Of a DNA stretch of 51,323 nt, positions 23,629-32,055 are shown in pieces. Each line of letters opens with the position of its first letter. The first letter of the stretch is position 1. The DNA lies in assembly GCF_900112865.1 (NCBI RefSeq), contig NZ_FONH01000025.1, forward strand, positions 1 to 51,323, written 5' to 3'. The translations under genes and the position numbers were made by a program. The DNA comes from Dyella marensis (lineage in GTDB: Bacteria; Pseudomonadota; Gammaproteobacteria; Xanthomonadales; Rhodanobacteraceae). Under the pieces are notes generated by a model. That model was given only the letters and a program-made list of their open reading frames with translations. It was not told the DNA's origin and did not search any database.

Positions 23629-25557
23629 ATGCTCGCCAAGCTTCACCGCAAGACCCTCGCCGCGTCCCTGACGCTTTTGTTCGCCACCGTCTCCACCGCT
23701 TCATTCGCCGCCGGCACGAAGCCCGCCGCGGACCTGGGCGCCGCCAGCGCGGACCAGAAGGTCAACGTCACCCTGGTGCTCAAGCTGCACAACCAGGCGC
23801 AGCTGGAGCAGTACATCCAGCAGACCGTGACACCCGGCCATCCGAACTTCCGCCGCTTCCTGAGCACCGCGCAGTTCGCCGACAAGTACGGCGCGACCGA
23901 CCAGGAGATCAAGCGGGTGCAGGACTTCCTGCGCCAGAACGGCCTCACCGGCACGCTGCTGCCCAACCGCATGGCGATCCGCACCAGCGGCACCATCAGC
24001 CAGTTCGCCACCGCGTTCCAGGCGCCGATCCACAACTACCGGTCGAAGGAAAGCGGCGATGTCTTCCATCGTCCGTCCAAGGCGCCGGTCCTGCCGGCCT
24101 CGATCGCCGACAGCGTGCTGCTCGGCTCCAGCCTGAGCAATGAGCACAAAGTGCTGTCGCACCGCATCACCGCGCCGGACGCGGCCAAGGTCACGCTGCA
24201 GCCGGCGGCCAAGACCCAGGCCAGCATCGCCGCCACGGCGAAGCCCGCCGCCGGCAATCCCACCGCGACCGGCGTGCCGGGCGAGTACACCGTCGGCGAC
24301 GTGGCCAACCTGTACAACATCAATCCGCTGTACGCGCGCGGCATCACCGGCAAGGGCACCACGGTCGCCATCGTCACGCTGTCGGACTTCTATGTCGACG
24401 ACGTGCAGGCCTACTGGGACGGCATCGGCCTGACCACCAAGGCCAACCGCATCACCAAGGTTCCGGTCGATGGCGGCGCCCCGATCGACGGCGGCAGCGG
24501 CGAGACTTCGCTGGACGTGGAACAGGCCGGCGGCCTGGCGCCCGAGGCGGACATCCTGGTCTACCACGGGCCCAACTCGGGCAGCAGCTTCACCAACGCC
24601 GCGCTGCAGGCGGTGTCGGACAACGTGGCCGACACCATCTCCACCAGCTGGGGCCTGCCGGAGATCTACAACTTCGCCGCGCTCAACGTGGACGGCGCCA
24701 AGAACACCGACACCACCGACGTCGGCGACCTGCAGATCTGGCATCAGATCCTGCTGGAAGCGGCCGTGCAGGGTCAGTCGTTCTTCGCCGCCACCGGCGA
24801 TTCCGGCGCCTACGACACGGTGCGCGGCCTCGGCGTCGGCACCACGCCGGGCACCTTCAACGCACCGCTGACGGTGGATTCGCCGGCCTCCGATCCCTTC
24901 ATGACCGCCGCGGGCGGCACCACCACGCCCTTCAGCTACAAGTTCCGCACGGGCCCGGTGGAGTCGATCACCAAGGAACAGGTGTGGGGCTGGGACTACC
25001 TGCAGAACTACTTCGACAAGTACGTCGGCCAGGGCGCGATCGACCTGTTCTCAGTCGGCGCCGGCGGCGGCGTGAGCGTGTACTGGAAGCGGCCGTTCTA
25101 CCAGCTGTTCACCCAGGGCGTGCGCACCAGCGAGAAGAACCAGACGCTGACCTACAACGACACCACCGGTCCGCAGGTGCTGCTGAAGCTGCCGGGCAAT
25201 TTCCACGGCCGCAACCTGCCGGACATCTCGCTCAATGCGGATCCGGAGACCGGCTACATCGTGGTCTCCAGCGTCGACGGCGGCGCCACCGCCGGCAACG
25301 GCGGCACCAGTTTCGTGGCGCCGCAGCTCAACGGCATCAGCGCGCTGCTGACGCAGAGCGCCGGCCACCGCGTGGGCTTCTGGAATCCGCAGGTGTATGC
25401 GCTGCAGAACATCTTCGGCTACGGCAGCTGGAGCGGCTTCAACGACATCCGCCAGGGCGACAACTGGTTCTACCAGGGCAAGGGCGGCTACGAGCCGGGT
25501 TCGGGCATCGGCACGCTCAACGTGGCGAACTTCGACCTGTTCCTGCGCGCGTTCTGA
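23629..25557 (+). CDS. S53 family serine-carboxyl peptidase (sedolisin/xanthomonalisin type)
   Basis: A 642 aa secreted acid peptidase. The signal peptide is residues 1-28 (LAASLTLLFATVSTASFAA). A pro-domain of the pro-kumamolisin type spans about 35-190 (TPGHPNFRRFLSTAQFADKY). The catalytic domain follows from about 215 with Glu292 and Asp296 (GETSLDVEQ), Asp391 (ATGDSGAYD) and Ser561 (GNGGTSFVAPQ), the Ser-Glu-Asp triad plus oxyanion Asp of the family. The calcium-site region GFNDIRQGDNWF is near the C-terminus. ACGGAGGAACGCAC precedes the ATG. A strong terminator follows 27 bases after the stop. It is upstream of the microcin-type cassette on the same strand, but no shared transcription is expected. 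Confidence 0.93.
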   Translation: MLAKLHRKTLAASLTLLFATVSTASFAAGTKPAADLGAASADQKVNVTLVLKLHNQAQLEQYIQQTVTPGHPNFRRFLSTAQFADKYGATDQEIKRVQDFLRQNGLTGTLLPNRMAIRTSGTISQFATAFQAPIHNYRSKESGDVFHRPSKAPVLPASIADSVLLGSSLSNEHKVLSHRITAPDAAKVTLQPAAKTQASIAATAKPAAGNPTATGVPGEYTVGDVANLYNINPLYARGITGKGTTVAIVTLSDFYVDDVQAYWDGIGLTTKANRITKVPVDGGAPIDGGSGETSLDVEQAGGLAPEADILVYHGPNSGSSFTNAALQAVSDNVADTISTSWGLPEIYNFAALNVDGAKNTDTTDVGDLQIWHQILLEAAVQGQSFFAATGDSGAYDTVRGLGVGTTPGTFNAPLTVDSPASDPFMTAAGGTTTPFSYKFRTGPVESITKEQVWGWDYLQNYFDKYVGQGAIDLFSVGAGGGVSVYWKRPFYQLFTQGVRTSEKNQTLTYNDTTGPQVLLKLPGNFHGRNLPDISLNADPETGYIVVSSVDGGATAGNGGTSFVAPQLNGISALLTQSAGHRVGFWNPQVYALQNIFGYGSWSGFNDIRQGDNWFYQGKGGYEPGSGIGTLNVANFDLFLRAF

Positions 25558-25584
25558 AACGTCTTAAGCGATACAGGACTTTGG

Positions 25585-25612
25585 CCGGCCCCGCGAGGGG
25601 CCGGTTTTTTTT
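25585..25612 (+). terminator. Rho-independent terminator after the S53 peptidase
   Basis: Stem CCGGCCCC (25585-25592) / GGGGCCGG (25597-25604), loop GCGA, then eight T. The hairpin and its flanks are nearly identical to the terminator at 29524-29549. Confidence 0.9.
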
Positions 25613-25710
25613 GGCGTTTTTGCGTCGATTGCTGGACGTCTATCGATTTCGCGCAAGCTCTCCGTGTGTTTTTCTACCCGTGCAGCATTGCCAGAACGGA
25701 AAGAAAGAAA

Positions 25711-25896
25711 ATGCGAGAACTCACCATGCAAGAACTGGAAACCGTCAACGGCGGCAACGGCCGCATTATTTGGCTGGTAGACGACGGGAAGCGGATCACG
25801 GCGCCTGGAATCTGCGATTACCCCACACCGGGCATGTTCGGCCCGCCGATATTCCTGCGACGCGGAGTCTTCTACGTCGCCGAATGCCGGCCCTGA
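25711..25896 (+). CDS. Double-glycine leader peptide, microcin-type precursor
   Basis: A 61 aa precursor. Residues 1-15, MRELTMQELETVNGG, are a textbook double-glycine leader, close to that of colicin V (MRTLTLNELDSVSGG). Cleavage after Gly15 would release a 46-residue peptide starting NGRIIWLVDD, with two cysteines (mature positions 20 and 44) that could form one disulfide, and a Pro/Gly-rich middle (YPTPGMFGPP). GGAAAGAAAGAAA precedes the ATG. An exporter with the matching C39 peptidase and its adaptor follow on the same strand. A secreted antibacterial peptide is the best guess, but a signalling peptide is possible. I see no immunity gene. I recognise no known bacteriocin in the mature part. 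Confidence 0.87.
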   Translation: MRELTMQELETVNGGNGRIIWLVDDGKRITAPGICDYPTPGMFGPPIFLRRGVFYVAECRP

Positions 25897-25920
25897 TTTC
25901 AATCACACCAGAATCATCCC

Positions 25921-25944
25921 GTGCCCCTTCTTCGGAGCGGGCAC
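25921..25944 (+). terminator. Possible attenuator between precursor and exporter genes
   Basis: GTGCCC (25921-25926) pairs with GGGCAC (25939-25944), with extra inner pairs around a short loop. No T-run follows, so it would be a weak terminator, a pause or an mRNA-end protector. Such elements often give more precursor than exporter transcript. Confidence 0.45.
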
Positions 25945-26087
25945 CTTTACCCAAGAAGGAGCCCTGGTTTGCATTGCCGCTTTGAAAGCCACTTCCCCGT
26001 TGTGTGCTGCACCCGGCATGCATCGGGCTCGTGGTTCGCCTCCGCGGCCATCGATCGGGGCGACTGCCGGTCCTTGGCACATTGACG

Positions 26088-28193
26088 ATGGAGGCGATCG
26101 TCCAAACAGAGACTGGGGAATGTGGTCTGGCGTGTCTGGCCATGATTGCCGCGGCGCACGGACAACGCATCGGCCTGTTCGAACTGCGACGCCGCTTTCC
26201 GGCGTCGCTCCGGGGGATGAACCTGCTGCGGCTGATGCATGTTGCAGAGCAGATCCAGATGCAAGGCCGCCCGCTGCGGCTGGAGCTGGAACAGCTCGAT
26301 CGACTCAGCCTGCCGTGCATCCTGCATTGGGACCTGAACCACTATGTCGTGCTGGCGAAGGTCAAGCGCGACCGGCTCACCGTCCATGATCCGGCGGCCG
26401 GCAAGCGCACGCTTCCGCGCACCGAAGCTTCCAAGCACTTCACCGGCATCGCGCTGGAGTTGACGCCGACCTCGACCTTCCAGCCGCGGCGTGCCCTCCC
26501 GCGGATTTCCGTGCTGCAGCTTACGGGTCGCATCAGCGGCCTGTACCGGGCTATCACGCCGATCCTGCTCCTGTCGGTCGCCCTGCAGGTGTTCGTGCTG
26601 CTGGCTCCGTTCTTCATGCAGTGGGTGGTCGACCAGGTGCTGGTCACGGCCGACCGCGATCTGCTCGCCGTGCTGGGCCTCGGCTTCAGTCTTGCCCTGC
26701 TGCTGCAGCTGGGCATCGGCCTGCTGCGTGGCTGGAGCGTCATCTACCTTTCGACCCGGCTCGGCTTCCAATGGATGGGCAATGTGTTCGCCCACCTGCT
26801 CCGCCTGCCCCTGGACTTCTTCCAGAAGCGCCACCTCGGCGACATCACCTCGCGCATGGGCGCGGTGCAGGCGATCCAGCAGACCCTTACCACCCACTTC
26901 GTCGAGGCGTTCATCGACGGCCTCATGGCGGTGGTCACACTCGGCATGATGCTCCTGTACAGCGCCAAGCTCGCTCTGGTGACGCTGCTGGCAGCGACGC
27001 TCTATCTGAGCCTGCGCTGGCTGGTCTATGGGCCGCTGCGCGCAGGCACCGAGCGGCAGCTGGTCGCGGCCGCGCTGCAGCAGACCCATCTGCTTGAATC
27101 GATCCGCGGCATCCAGTCGGTGAAAGTCGCCGGCTGCGAATCCGTGCGTCGCTCGCGTCATGCCAACCTGATGCAGGATACGCTCAACAGTGAAGTCTGC
27201 TTGGCTAGGCTTGGCCTTGGCTTCAACTCCGCCAGCCAGCTGATTTTCGGCGCCGAGCGCATTGCGGTGATCTGGATCGGCGCGGTGCTGGCGCTTTCCG
27301 ACGCCTTCTCCGTCGGCATGTTGGTGGCGTACCTGGCCTACAAGGACCAGTTCGCCCAGCGCGTGGCCACCTTGATCGACAAGTGGGTCGAATTTCGCAT
27401 GCTCCGTCTGCATGGGGAACGCCTGGCGGACATCGCGCTGGCCGAGCCGGAAGCCGACCAGGGCCGGTCCGAACCTGCGATGCCCGAGCACGCGCGGCTG
27501 GAGGTGACAGGGCTGGGCTTTCGCTACGCCGAAGGCGAACCGTGGGTGTTGAAGGACTGCAGCTTCGCCGTCGAAGACGGCGAATCGCTGGCGATCGTCG
27601 GCCCCTCCGGATGCGGCAAGACCACGCTGATGAAACTGTTGCTGGGACTGCTGCCGGCGACAGCGGGCTCGATCCTCATCGATGGTGAAGATCTGCAGCG
27701 TCTTGGCCCACGACACTTCCGCCGCTGGGTCGGCGCGGTGATGCAGGAAGACCAGTTGTTTGCCGCAAGCCTGGCCGAAAATATCGCCTTCGGCGATGAC
27801 GGCTACGACTTGCGCTGCGTCGAGGACGCCGCCCGCCGTGCCGGAGTCCATCAGGAGATCGAAGCCATGCCGATGGGTTATCACAGCCTGATCGGCGACA
27901 TGGGTACGACGCTGTCGGGCGGGCAGAAGCAGCGAGTGATCCTGGCACGCGCGCTTTACCGCAATCCCCGCTTCCTGTTCCTGGACGAGGCGACCAGCCA
28001 TCTCGATGTGGAGCGCGAACGCCTGGTCAACGAGGCCGTCGGTGCGCTCAAGATGACCCGCATTATCATTGCCCATCGCCCCGAAACCATCGCCAGCGCC
28101 GACCGGGTGCTGGTGCTGCATGGCGGCCGCATTGCAAAGGAATGGCGGCCACCACCGCGGCCAGCCCAAGCCATGCCCACCGGTCCTGCATGA
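26088..28193 (+). CDS. Peptidase C39-containing bacteriocin ABC exporter, CvaB-like
   Basis: A 701 aa inner-membrane exporter that cuts and secretes double-glycine peptides. The C39 peptidase domain (about 1-130) has the catalytic set Cys12 (QTETGECGLAC), His85 (HWDLNHYVVL) and Asp101 (VHDPAAG), matching Cys32, His105 and Asp121 of CvaB from the colicin V system. Membrane segments fill about 150-450. The ATPase domain carries VGPSGCGKTTLMK, LSGGQKQRVIL and FLDEATSHLD. Length is close to CvaB (698 aa). The ATG at 26088 was chosen because similarity begins there; GTG 26004 is in frame. It overlaps the next gene by 4 bases. An outer-membrane TolC channel would be supplied from elsewhere. Confidence 0.93.
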   Translation: MEAIVQTETGECGLACLAMIAAAHGQRIGLFELRRRFPASLRGMNLLRLMHVAEQIQMQGRPLRLELEQLDRLSLPCILHWDLNHYVVLAKVKRDRLTVHDPAAGKRTLPRTEASKHFTGIALELTPTSTFQPRRALPRISVLQLTGRISGLYRAITPILLLSVALQVFVLLAPFFMQWVVDQVLVTADRDLLAVLGLGFSLALLLQLGIGLLRGWSVIYLSTRLGFQWMGNVFAHLLRLPLDFFQKRHLGDITSRMGAVQAIQQTLTTHFVEAFIDGLMAVVTLGMMLLYSAKLALVTLLAATLYLSLRWLVYGPLRAGTERQLVAAALQQTHLLESIRGIQSVKVAGCESVRRSRHANLMQDTLNSEVCLARLGLGFNSASQLIFGAERIAVIWIGAVLALSDAFSVGMLVAYLAYKDQFAQRVATLIDKWVEFRMLRLHGERLADIALAEPEADQGRSEPAMPEHARLEVTGLGFRYAEGEPWVLKDCSFAVEDGESLAIVGPSGCGKTTLMKLLLGLLPATAGSILIDGEDLQRLGPRHFRRWVGAVMQEDQLFAASLAENIAFGDDGYDLRCVEDAARRAGVHQEIEAMPMGYHSLIGDMGTTLSGGQKQRVILARALYRNPRFLFLDEATSHLDVERERLVNEAVGALKMTRIIIAHRPETIASADRVLVLHGGRIAKEWRPPPRPAQAMPTGPA

Positions 28194-29458
28194 CGGGCGA
28201 ACTCTTTCGCCGCGAAGTACTGGAGTCCAGGCGGAGCATCCAGCTCGGCGGAATTTCGCTGGCCCAGCCAGCACGACCGTGGGTGCTGGCCGGGTTCTCG
28301 GTCGCCGCCGCGGCGACCGTGATCGGCTTCCTCGTCTGCGGCCAGTACAGCCGGCGCTCGCGCGTGACCGGACAGCTCGTACCTAGCCTGGGCCTGTCCA
28401 CCGTGGCGGCGCCGGTTGCCGGCGTGGTCGGACGCCTGTTTCCGGAAGAAGGCGATCTGGTCGCCGCCGGTGACCCGCTGGCACGGATCGACGTACCGCG
28501 CGCCACTGCAGCCGGGCAGGACGTACTGACCGTCATTCGCCAGGAACTGGCCGTGCGGGAGCTCAACGTGCAGCGACTGGGAGACGCGCAGGTCGCGCAG
28601 ATCGACGCGCAGATGGCCGGTGCATCAAGACAGCTGGCGATGGCAGGCAAGGAACTGCGCCAGGTGAAGGAATCCCTCGCGACGCGGGGCGAACAGATTC
28701 GTCTCGGCCGCGATACCCTCGAGCGCTATCGACGCATCGCCCACGCGAAATACGTCAGCCAGCTGCAGGTCAACCAGCAGGAACAGGCCTTGCTGGAACT
28801 GACGGGCGAGCGGCAGACCCTAGAGCGGCAGGCGACGTCGATCTACCGCGGCATGGCGCAGATGGAACAATCCCTGCACGAACTGCGGGCACAGCGGCAG
28901 GCACAGCTGGCGACGATCCGGCGCGATCGCGCCCTGCTCAACCAGGAGCGCGTGCAGCAGGAGACCCATGGCGAGCTGCTGATGAAAGCGCCGGTCGCAG
29001 GCCTGGTCGCCAGCCGTCTGGTGCAAGCGGGCCAGGCGTTGAAGGCCGGACAACCCTTGCTGAGCTTGCTGCCCAGAGGCTCGGAACTGCGTGCCCAGCT
29101 GATGGTGCCCAGCCGCGCCATCGGCTTCGTCAAGCCGGGGGACATCGTGCTGCTGCGCTACGAGGCGTACCCGTACCAGAAGTTCGGGCACTATCGCGGC
29201 CGGGTACGCCGGATCTCGCGCAGCGCGGTCAATCCCGGCGAATCGACGGCCTTGGCCGGTAACGGCCAGGCCACCGAACCGTACTATCGCGTGTCGGTGA
29301 CGCTGGAGGCGCAAACCGTCATGACCTACGGCCGGCAGGAGCCGTTGCGCCCTGGCATGGCACTCGAGGCGGACATCCTGGGCGAGCATCGCAAGATCTA
29401 CGAGTGGCTGCTGGAGCCGCTGTATTCATTGCGTGGAATCGCCGGCAATGCCGACTGA
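28190..29458 (+). CDS. HlyD/CvaA-type periplasmic adaptor of the peptide exporter
   Basis: A 422 aa membrane-fusion protein. One N-terminal membrane segment (about 28-48, WVLAGFSVAAAATVIGFLV) anchors a periplasmic body. A lipoyl-like half motif, STVAAPVAGVVGRLFPEEGD, is followed by a long coiled coil (about 95-265) and the second half, LLMKAPVAGLVASRLVQAG. The C-terminal barrel ends in QEPLRPGMALEADILGE, as in the CvaA group. The ATG overlaps the exporter stop codon (ATGA), so translation is coupled. It would link the ABC exporter to TolC. Confidence 0.92.
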   Translation: MTGELFRREVLESRRSIQLGGISLAQPARPWVLAGFSVAAAATVIGFLVCGQYSRRSRVTGQLVPSLGLSTVAAPVAGVVGRLFPEEGDLVAAGDPLARIDVPRATAAGQDVLTVIRQELAVRELNVQRLGDAQVAQIDAQMAGASRQLAMAGKELRQVKESLATRGEQIRLGRDTLERYRRIAHAKYVSQLQVNQQEQALLELTGERQTLERQATSIYRGMAQMEQSLHELRAQRQAQLATIRRDRALLNQERVQQETHGELLMKAPVAGLVASRLVQAGQALKAGQPLLSLLPRGSELRAQLMVPSRAIGFVKPGDIVLLRYEAYPYQKFGHYRGRVRRISRSAVNPGESTALAGNGQATEPYYRVSVTLEAQTVMTYGRQEPLRPGMALEADILGEHRKIYEWLLEPLYSLRGIAGNAD

Positions 29459-29523
29459 AGCGGAGGCATGCTCGCGGCGACCGTGGTGTATGTCCTGCGG
29501 TGGAGCCGCTTCAACGACATTGG

Positions 29524-29549
29524 CCGGCCCGCGAGGGGCCGGTTTTTTT
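29524..29549 (+). terminator. Rho-independent terminator after the exporter operon
   Basis: Stem CCGGCCC (29524-29530) / GGGCCGG (29536-29542), loop GCGAG, then seven T. The wider block TTGGCCGGCCC...TTTGGCG repeats that at 25581-25616 with two single-base length differences. Confidence 0.9.
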
Positions 29550-29570
29550 GGCGCGATTGGCTTGCTCCCG

Positions 29571-29597
29571 AAAGAAAACGGCCGCATCAAGCGGCCG
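29571..29597 (-). terminator. Rho-independent terminator of the outer-membrane barrel gene
   Basis: Read on the minus strand: CGGCCGC, loop TTGAT, GCGGCCG, then TTTTCTTT. It lies 42 bases beyond the stop codon at 29639. Confidence 0.8.
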
Positions 29598-29638
29598 CTG
29601 TCCTATTGCATCGGATGACACCGGGTGATGTCGCTTTT

Positions 29639-30274
29639 TTAGAGCCGATACTCGGCGGTGACACCATAGACTTCATAGCCGCCACCGATGGTTTTCACGC
29701 CGCTCCCGAGATTCACGCGGGCACGGTAGTAGTCGAAGTTGGCGCCCAGGCCGAAGTGTTCGTTGAAATCGTAGCCCGCGCCGACGCCGGCGTAATAGCC
29801 GTTCTTGGTGCTCTTGTGGGACGAACTCGCGGGCTTGTTGACCTCGCCGGTACGCACCCTGAGGTTGGAGCGGAACAGGCCGCCACGGCCGGACACGAAC
29901 CAGCTGTCGCCGATATGCAGCTTTGCGTTGCCGCCGAAGAGCCAACCATTGGTCTTGACCCTCAACGCCTGCTCAGGCATCACGATACGGGGAGAAACGC
30001 CGTTGGACTCCTTGGCAATAACGCCGTTTTCGCTGCCCAGCACGACATAACCGGTTTCGGCGCCGTAGGAGAGCGGACCGTTGTTCCACATATAGCCGGC
30101 ACGCAGGGTGCCGATCAGCTCGTTCTTTTTCACGCCCTTCAGCGCCTTGGACGTGGAAACCTTCTGGCTTCCGATCTGGCCGTTGACGAAGAACTGGCCG
30201 CCGTCGGCCGCCATCGCCGCGCCGGAGGTCACCATTGCCACCGCCAGGGCGGTCTTCGAAATCCAATGCGTCAT
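29639..30274 (-). CDS. Outer-membrane beta-barrel protein
   Basis: A 211 aa protein with a Sec signal (residues 1-22, ending TSGAAMA) and alternating strands typical of an eight-stranded OmpA/Ail-like barrel: GTLRAGYMWNNG, LSYGAETGYVVLG, GWLFGGNAKLHI, NGYYAGVGAGYDFNEHFGLG and GYEVYGVTAEYRL at the end. Turn residues are rich in Gly, Asn and Lys. Function is unknown; small barrels serve in adhesion, resistance or envelope stability. It faces the exporter operon and is not part of its transcript. A link to immunity or export of the microcin-like peptide cannot be inferred from position alone. Confidence 0.85.
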   Translation of the reverse strand: MTHWISKTALAVAMVTSGAAMAADGGQFFVNGQIGSQKVSTSKALKGVKKNELIGTLRAGYMWNNGPLSYGAETGYVVLGSENGVIAKESNGVSPRIVMPEQALRVKTNGWLFGGNAKLHIGDSWFVSGRGGLFRSNLRVRTGEVNKPASSSHKSTKNGYYAGVGAGYDFNEHFGLGANFDYYRARVNLGSGVKTIGGGYEVYGVTAEYRL

Positions 30275-30594
30275 TTGATTTACCGATTTGGAGATTGATG
30301 AATAAGGGAGCGCATTAACCAGCCCCGTTGCGGATGAACCCCGGCCGCTTCGACGGCGGCATTTCTGTCATAGAAAGTCATGGGGCTGCGCATCGTAGGG
30401 AGCGCAAAAAAGCAGGTAACCCGGATTTATCTGGAGCTCTGGAGCGCACGCGGCTGCGTACGGAATCGTCGAGTGCCCTGGAAAGCGATGGGTGTTCCCC
30501 TCGGCCCCAGCTCGGCCAGAGCGGCCGAACGCTTGCCCCCTCCTTCGATACCCGCCATGCTCGCCGCCAGTTTTTTCCACAGGGCGGCCCCTCC
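30275..30594. other. Intergenic region, no gene seen
   Basis: 320 bases between the divergent barrel and permease genes. The long plus frame running in from 30328 reads unlike a protein until the ATG at 30595. It probably holds both promoters, but I could not place them with confidence. Confidence 0.5.
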
Positions 30595-31932
30595 ATGAGC
30601 GATACCCCGGCATCCGGTTACATGCGGCGACTGACTTCGTGGGATGCCGCCATGATCGTGGTCGGCGGGATCATCGGCGGGGGCATCTTCCTCAATCCCG
30701 GCATTGCCGCGCAGCGCACGGAATCGGGCCTGGCCCTGCTGCTGGTGTGGGTGGGCGCGGGCGTGCTCACGCTGATCGGCGCGCTGTGCTATGCCGAGCT
30801 CGGCGCGCGGCGCCCGCATGCGGGCGGCAGCTATGTGTACCTGCGCGAGGCGTTCGGCTCGCTCGCGGGCTTCCTGTTCGGCTGGACCATGCTGCTGGTG
30901 ATCTATTCCGGCTCGGCGGCGGCGGTGGCGACGATCTTCGCCAGCTACGCCTCCGGCGTGTTCGGCCTGCCGCCGGGCACGATCAAGCCGCTGGCGGCCG
31001 GCGCGCTGGTGTTCGTGGCCGGCATCAACCTGTTCGGCCTGAAGCTCGGCGCGCAGGTGCAGAACCTGTTCACCCTGCTGAAGCTGCTGGCGGTGGCGGT
31101 GCTGGTGGTGTGCGGGCTGTTCCTGGCCGGCGCCGATGGCGCGGGCGTGCTGGCGAGCGATCCGGCGCGCGGCAATGTGGGCTTCATCGGCGCGGCGCTG
31201 CCGGTGCTGTTTGCCTACTCGGGGTTCACCTATCTCAATAATCTTGCCGGCGAAGTGCGCGAGCCGCAGCGGACGCTGCCGCGGGCGTTGTTCTTCGGCA
31301 TGCTCGCGGTGATCGTGGTGTATGCCTTGGTCAACGTCGCCTATCTGGCGGTGCTCGGGCACGACGGTCTCGCCCGCAGCAACACGCCTGCCGCTGACGT
31401 GATGAGCCGCGTGTTCGGCCCGATCGGCGCCAAGGTCATTGCCATCGGCATCGCCGTTTCGACCCTGGGCTTCTGCAACATCACCCTGGTGGCCGGCGCC
31501 CGCGTGCTGCAGGTGATGGGCGACGATGGCTTGTTCTTCCGCAACGTGGCGCGCCTGCACCCGCGCCACCGCACGCCGAACGTGGCGCTGCTGCTCCTGT
31601 CCGGCTGGGCCGTGTTTCTCGCCATGGCATTCAATTTCGGCCAATTGCTCGACTACGCGACCTTTGGCGATTGGCTCGCCTGCGCCGTCGGCGTGGTCAC
31701 CATCTTCTGGTATCGCTCGCGCGACAAAGGTGGCGCCGACTTCCGCGTGCCCGGCTATCCGGTGTTGCCACTGATCTTCGTCGGCGTCGTCGGCTGGATC
31801 GTCGTGGCCACCCTGCTGGCCAAGCCGATCCAGGCATGCATCGTGCTCGCCGTGATGGCGGTGGGCATCCCGGTGTTCCATGTCTGGCGTCGGATGTTCC
31901 CCGCGTCGGCGCTGCCTTCGCAGTCGCCCTGA
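30595..31932 (+). CDS. APC-family amino acid permease
   Basis: A 445 aa inner-membrane transporter with about 12 membrane segments. The APC signature is at the start: LTSWDAAMIVVGGIIGGGIF, where the GxxxGGGIF loop lines the substrate site of the LeuT fold. FAYSGFTYLNNLAGEVREPQRTLPRA is the conserved segment between helices 6 and 7. It most resembles the basic amino acid/polyamine antiporter-like or LAT-type uptake permeases; the substrate cannot be told. It stands alone on the plus strand, 123 bases before the molybdenum-hydroxylase pair. Confidence 0.9.
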   Translation: MSDTPASGYMRRLTSWDAAMIVVGGIIGGGIFLNPGIAAQRTESGLALLLVWVGAGVLTLIGALCYAELGARRPHAGGSYVYLREAFGSLAGFLFGWTMLLVIYSGSAAAVATIFASYASGVFGLPPGTIKPLAAGALVFVAGINLFGLKLGAQVQNLFTLLKLLAVAVLVVCGLFLAGADGAGVLASDPARGNVGFIGAALPVLFAYSGFTYLNNLAGEVREPQRTLPRALFFGMLAVIVVYALVNVAYLAVLGHDGLARSNTPAADVMSRVFGPIGAKVIAIGIAVSTLGFCNITLVAGARVLQVMGDDGLFFRNVARLHPRHRTPNVALLLLSGWAVFLAMAFNFGQLLDYATFGDWLACAVGVVTIFWYRSRDKGGADFRVPGYPVLPLIFVGVVGWIVVATLLAKPIQACIVLAVMAVGIPVFHVWRRMFPASALPSQSP

Positions 31933-32055
31933 TCCCCTCGCGGCGCTCGTCAGCACCGGTCACATGAACCACGGGCCCGGCGCGGACGCGCGGGCGAGTC
32001 CCCAAGCCGCCCCGGCGATGCCACAATGCACCGGATCGGCAAGGAGAGTTTCACG

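Noticed and set aside
23629-25557. S53 peptidase as part of the peptide cassette
   Set aside because: A strong terminator separates them, and double-glycine precursors are cut by the C39 domain of the exporter, so no extra peptidase is needed.
25947-28274. Minus-strand open frame of 775 codons opposite the exporter
   Set aside because: The plus strand has an intact C39/ABC exporter; the antisense translation is His/Arg/Gln-rich and unlike any family. It is also not a credible immunity gene.
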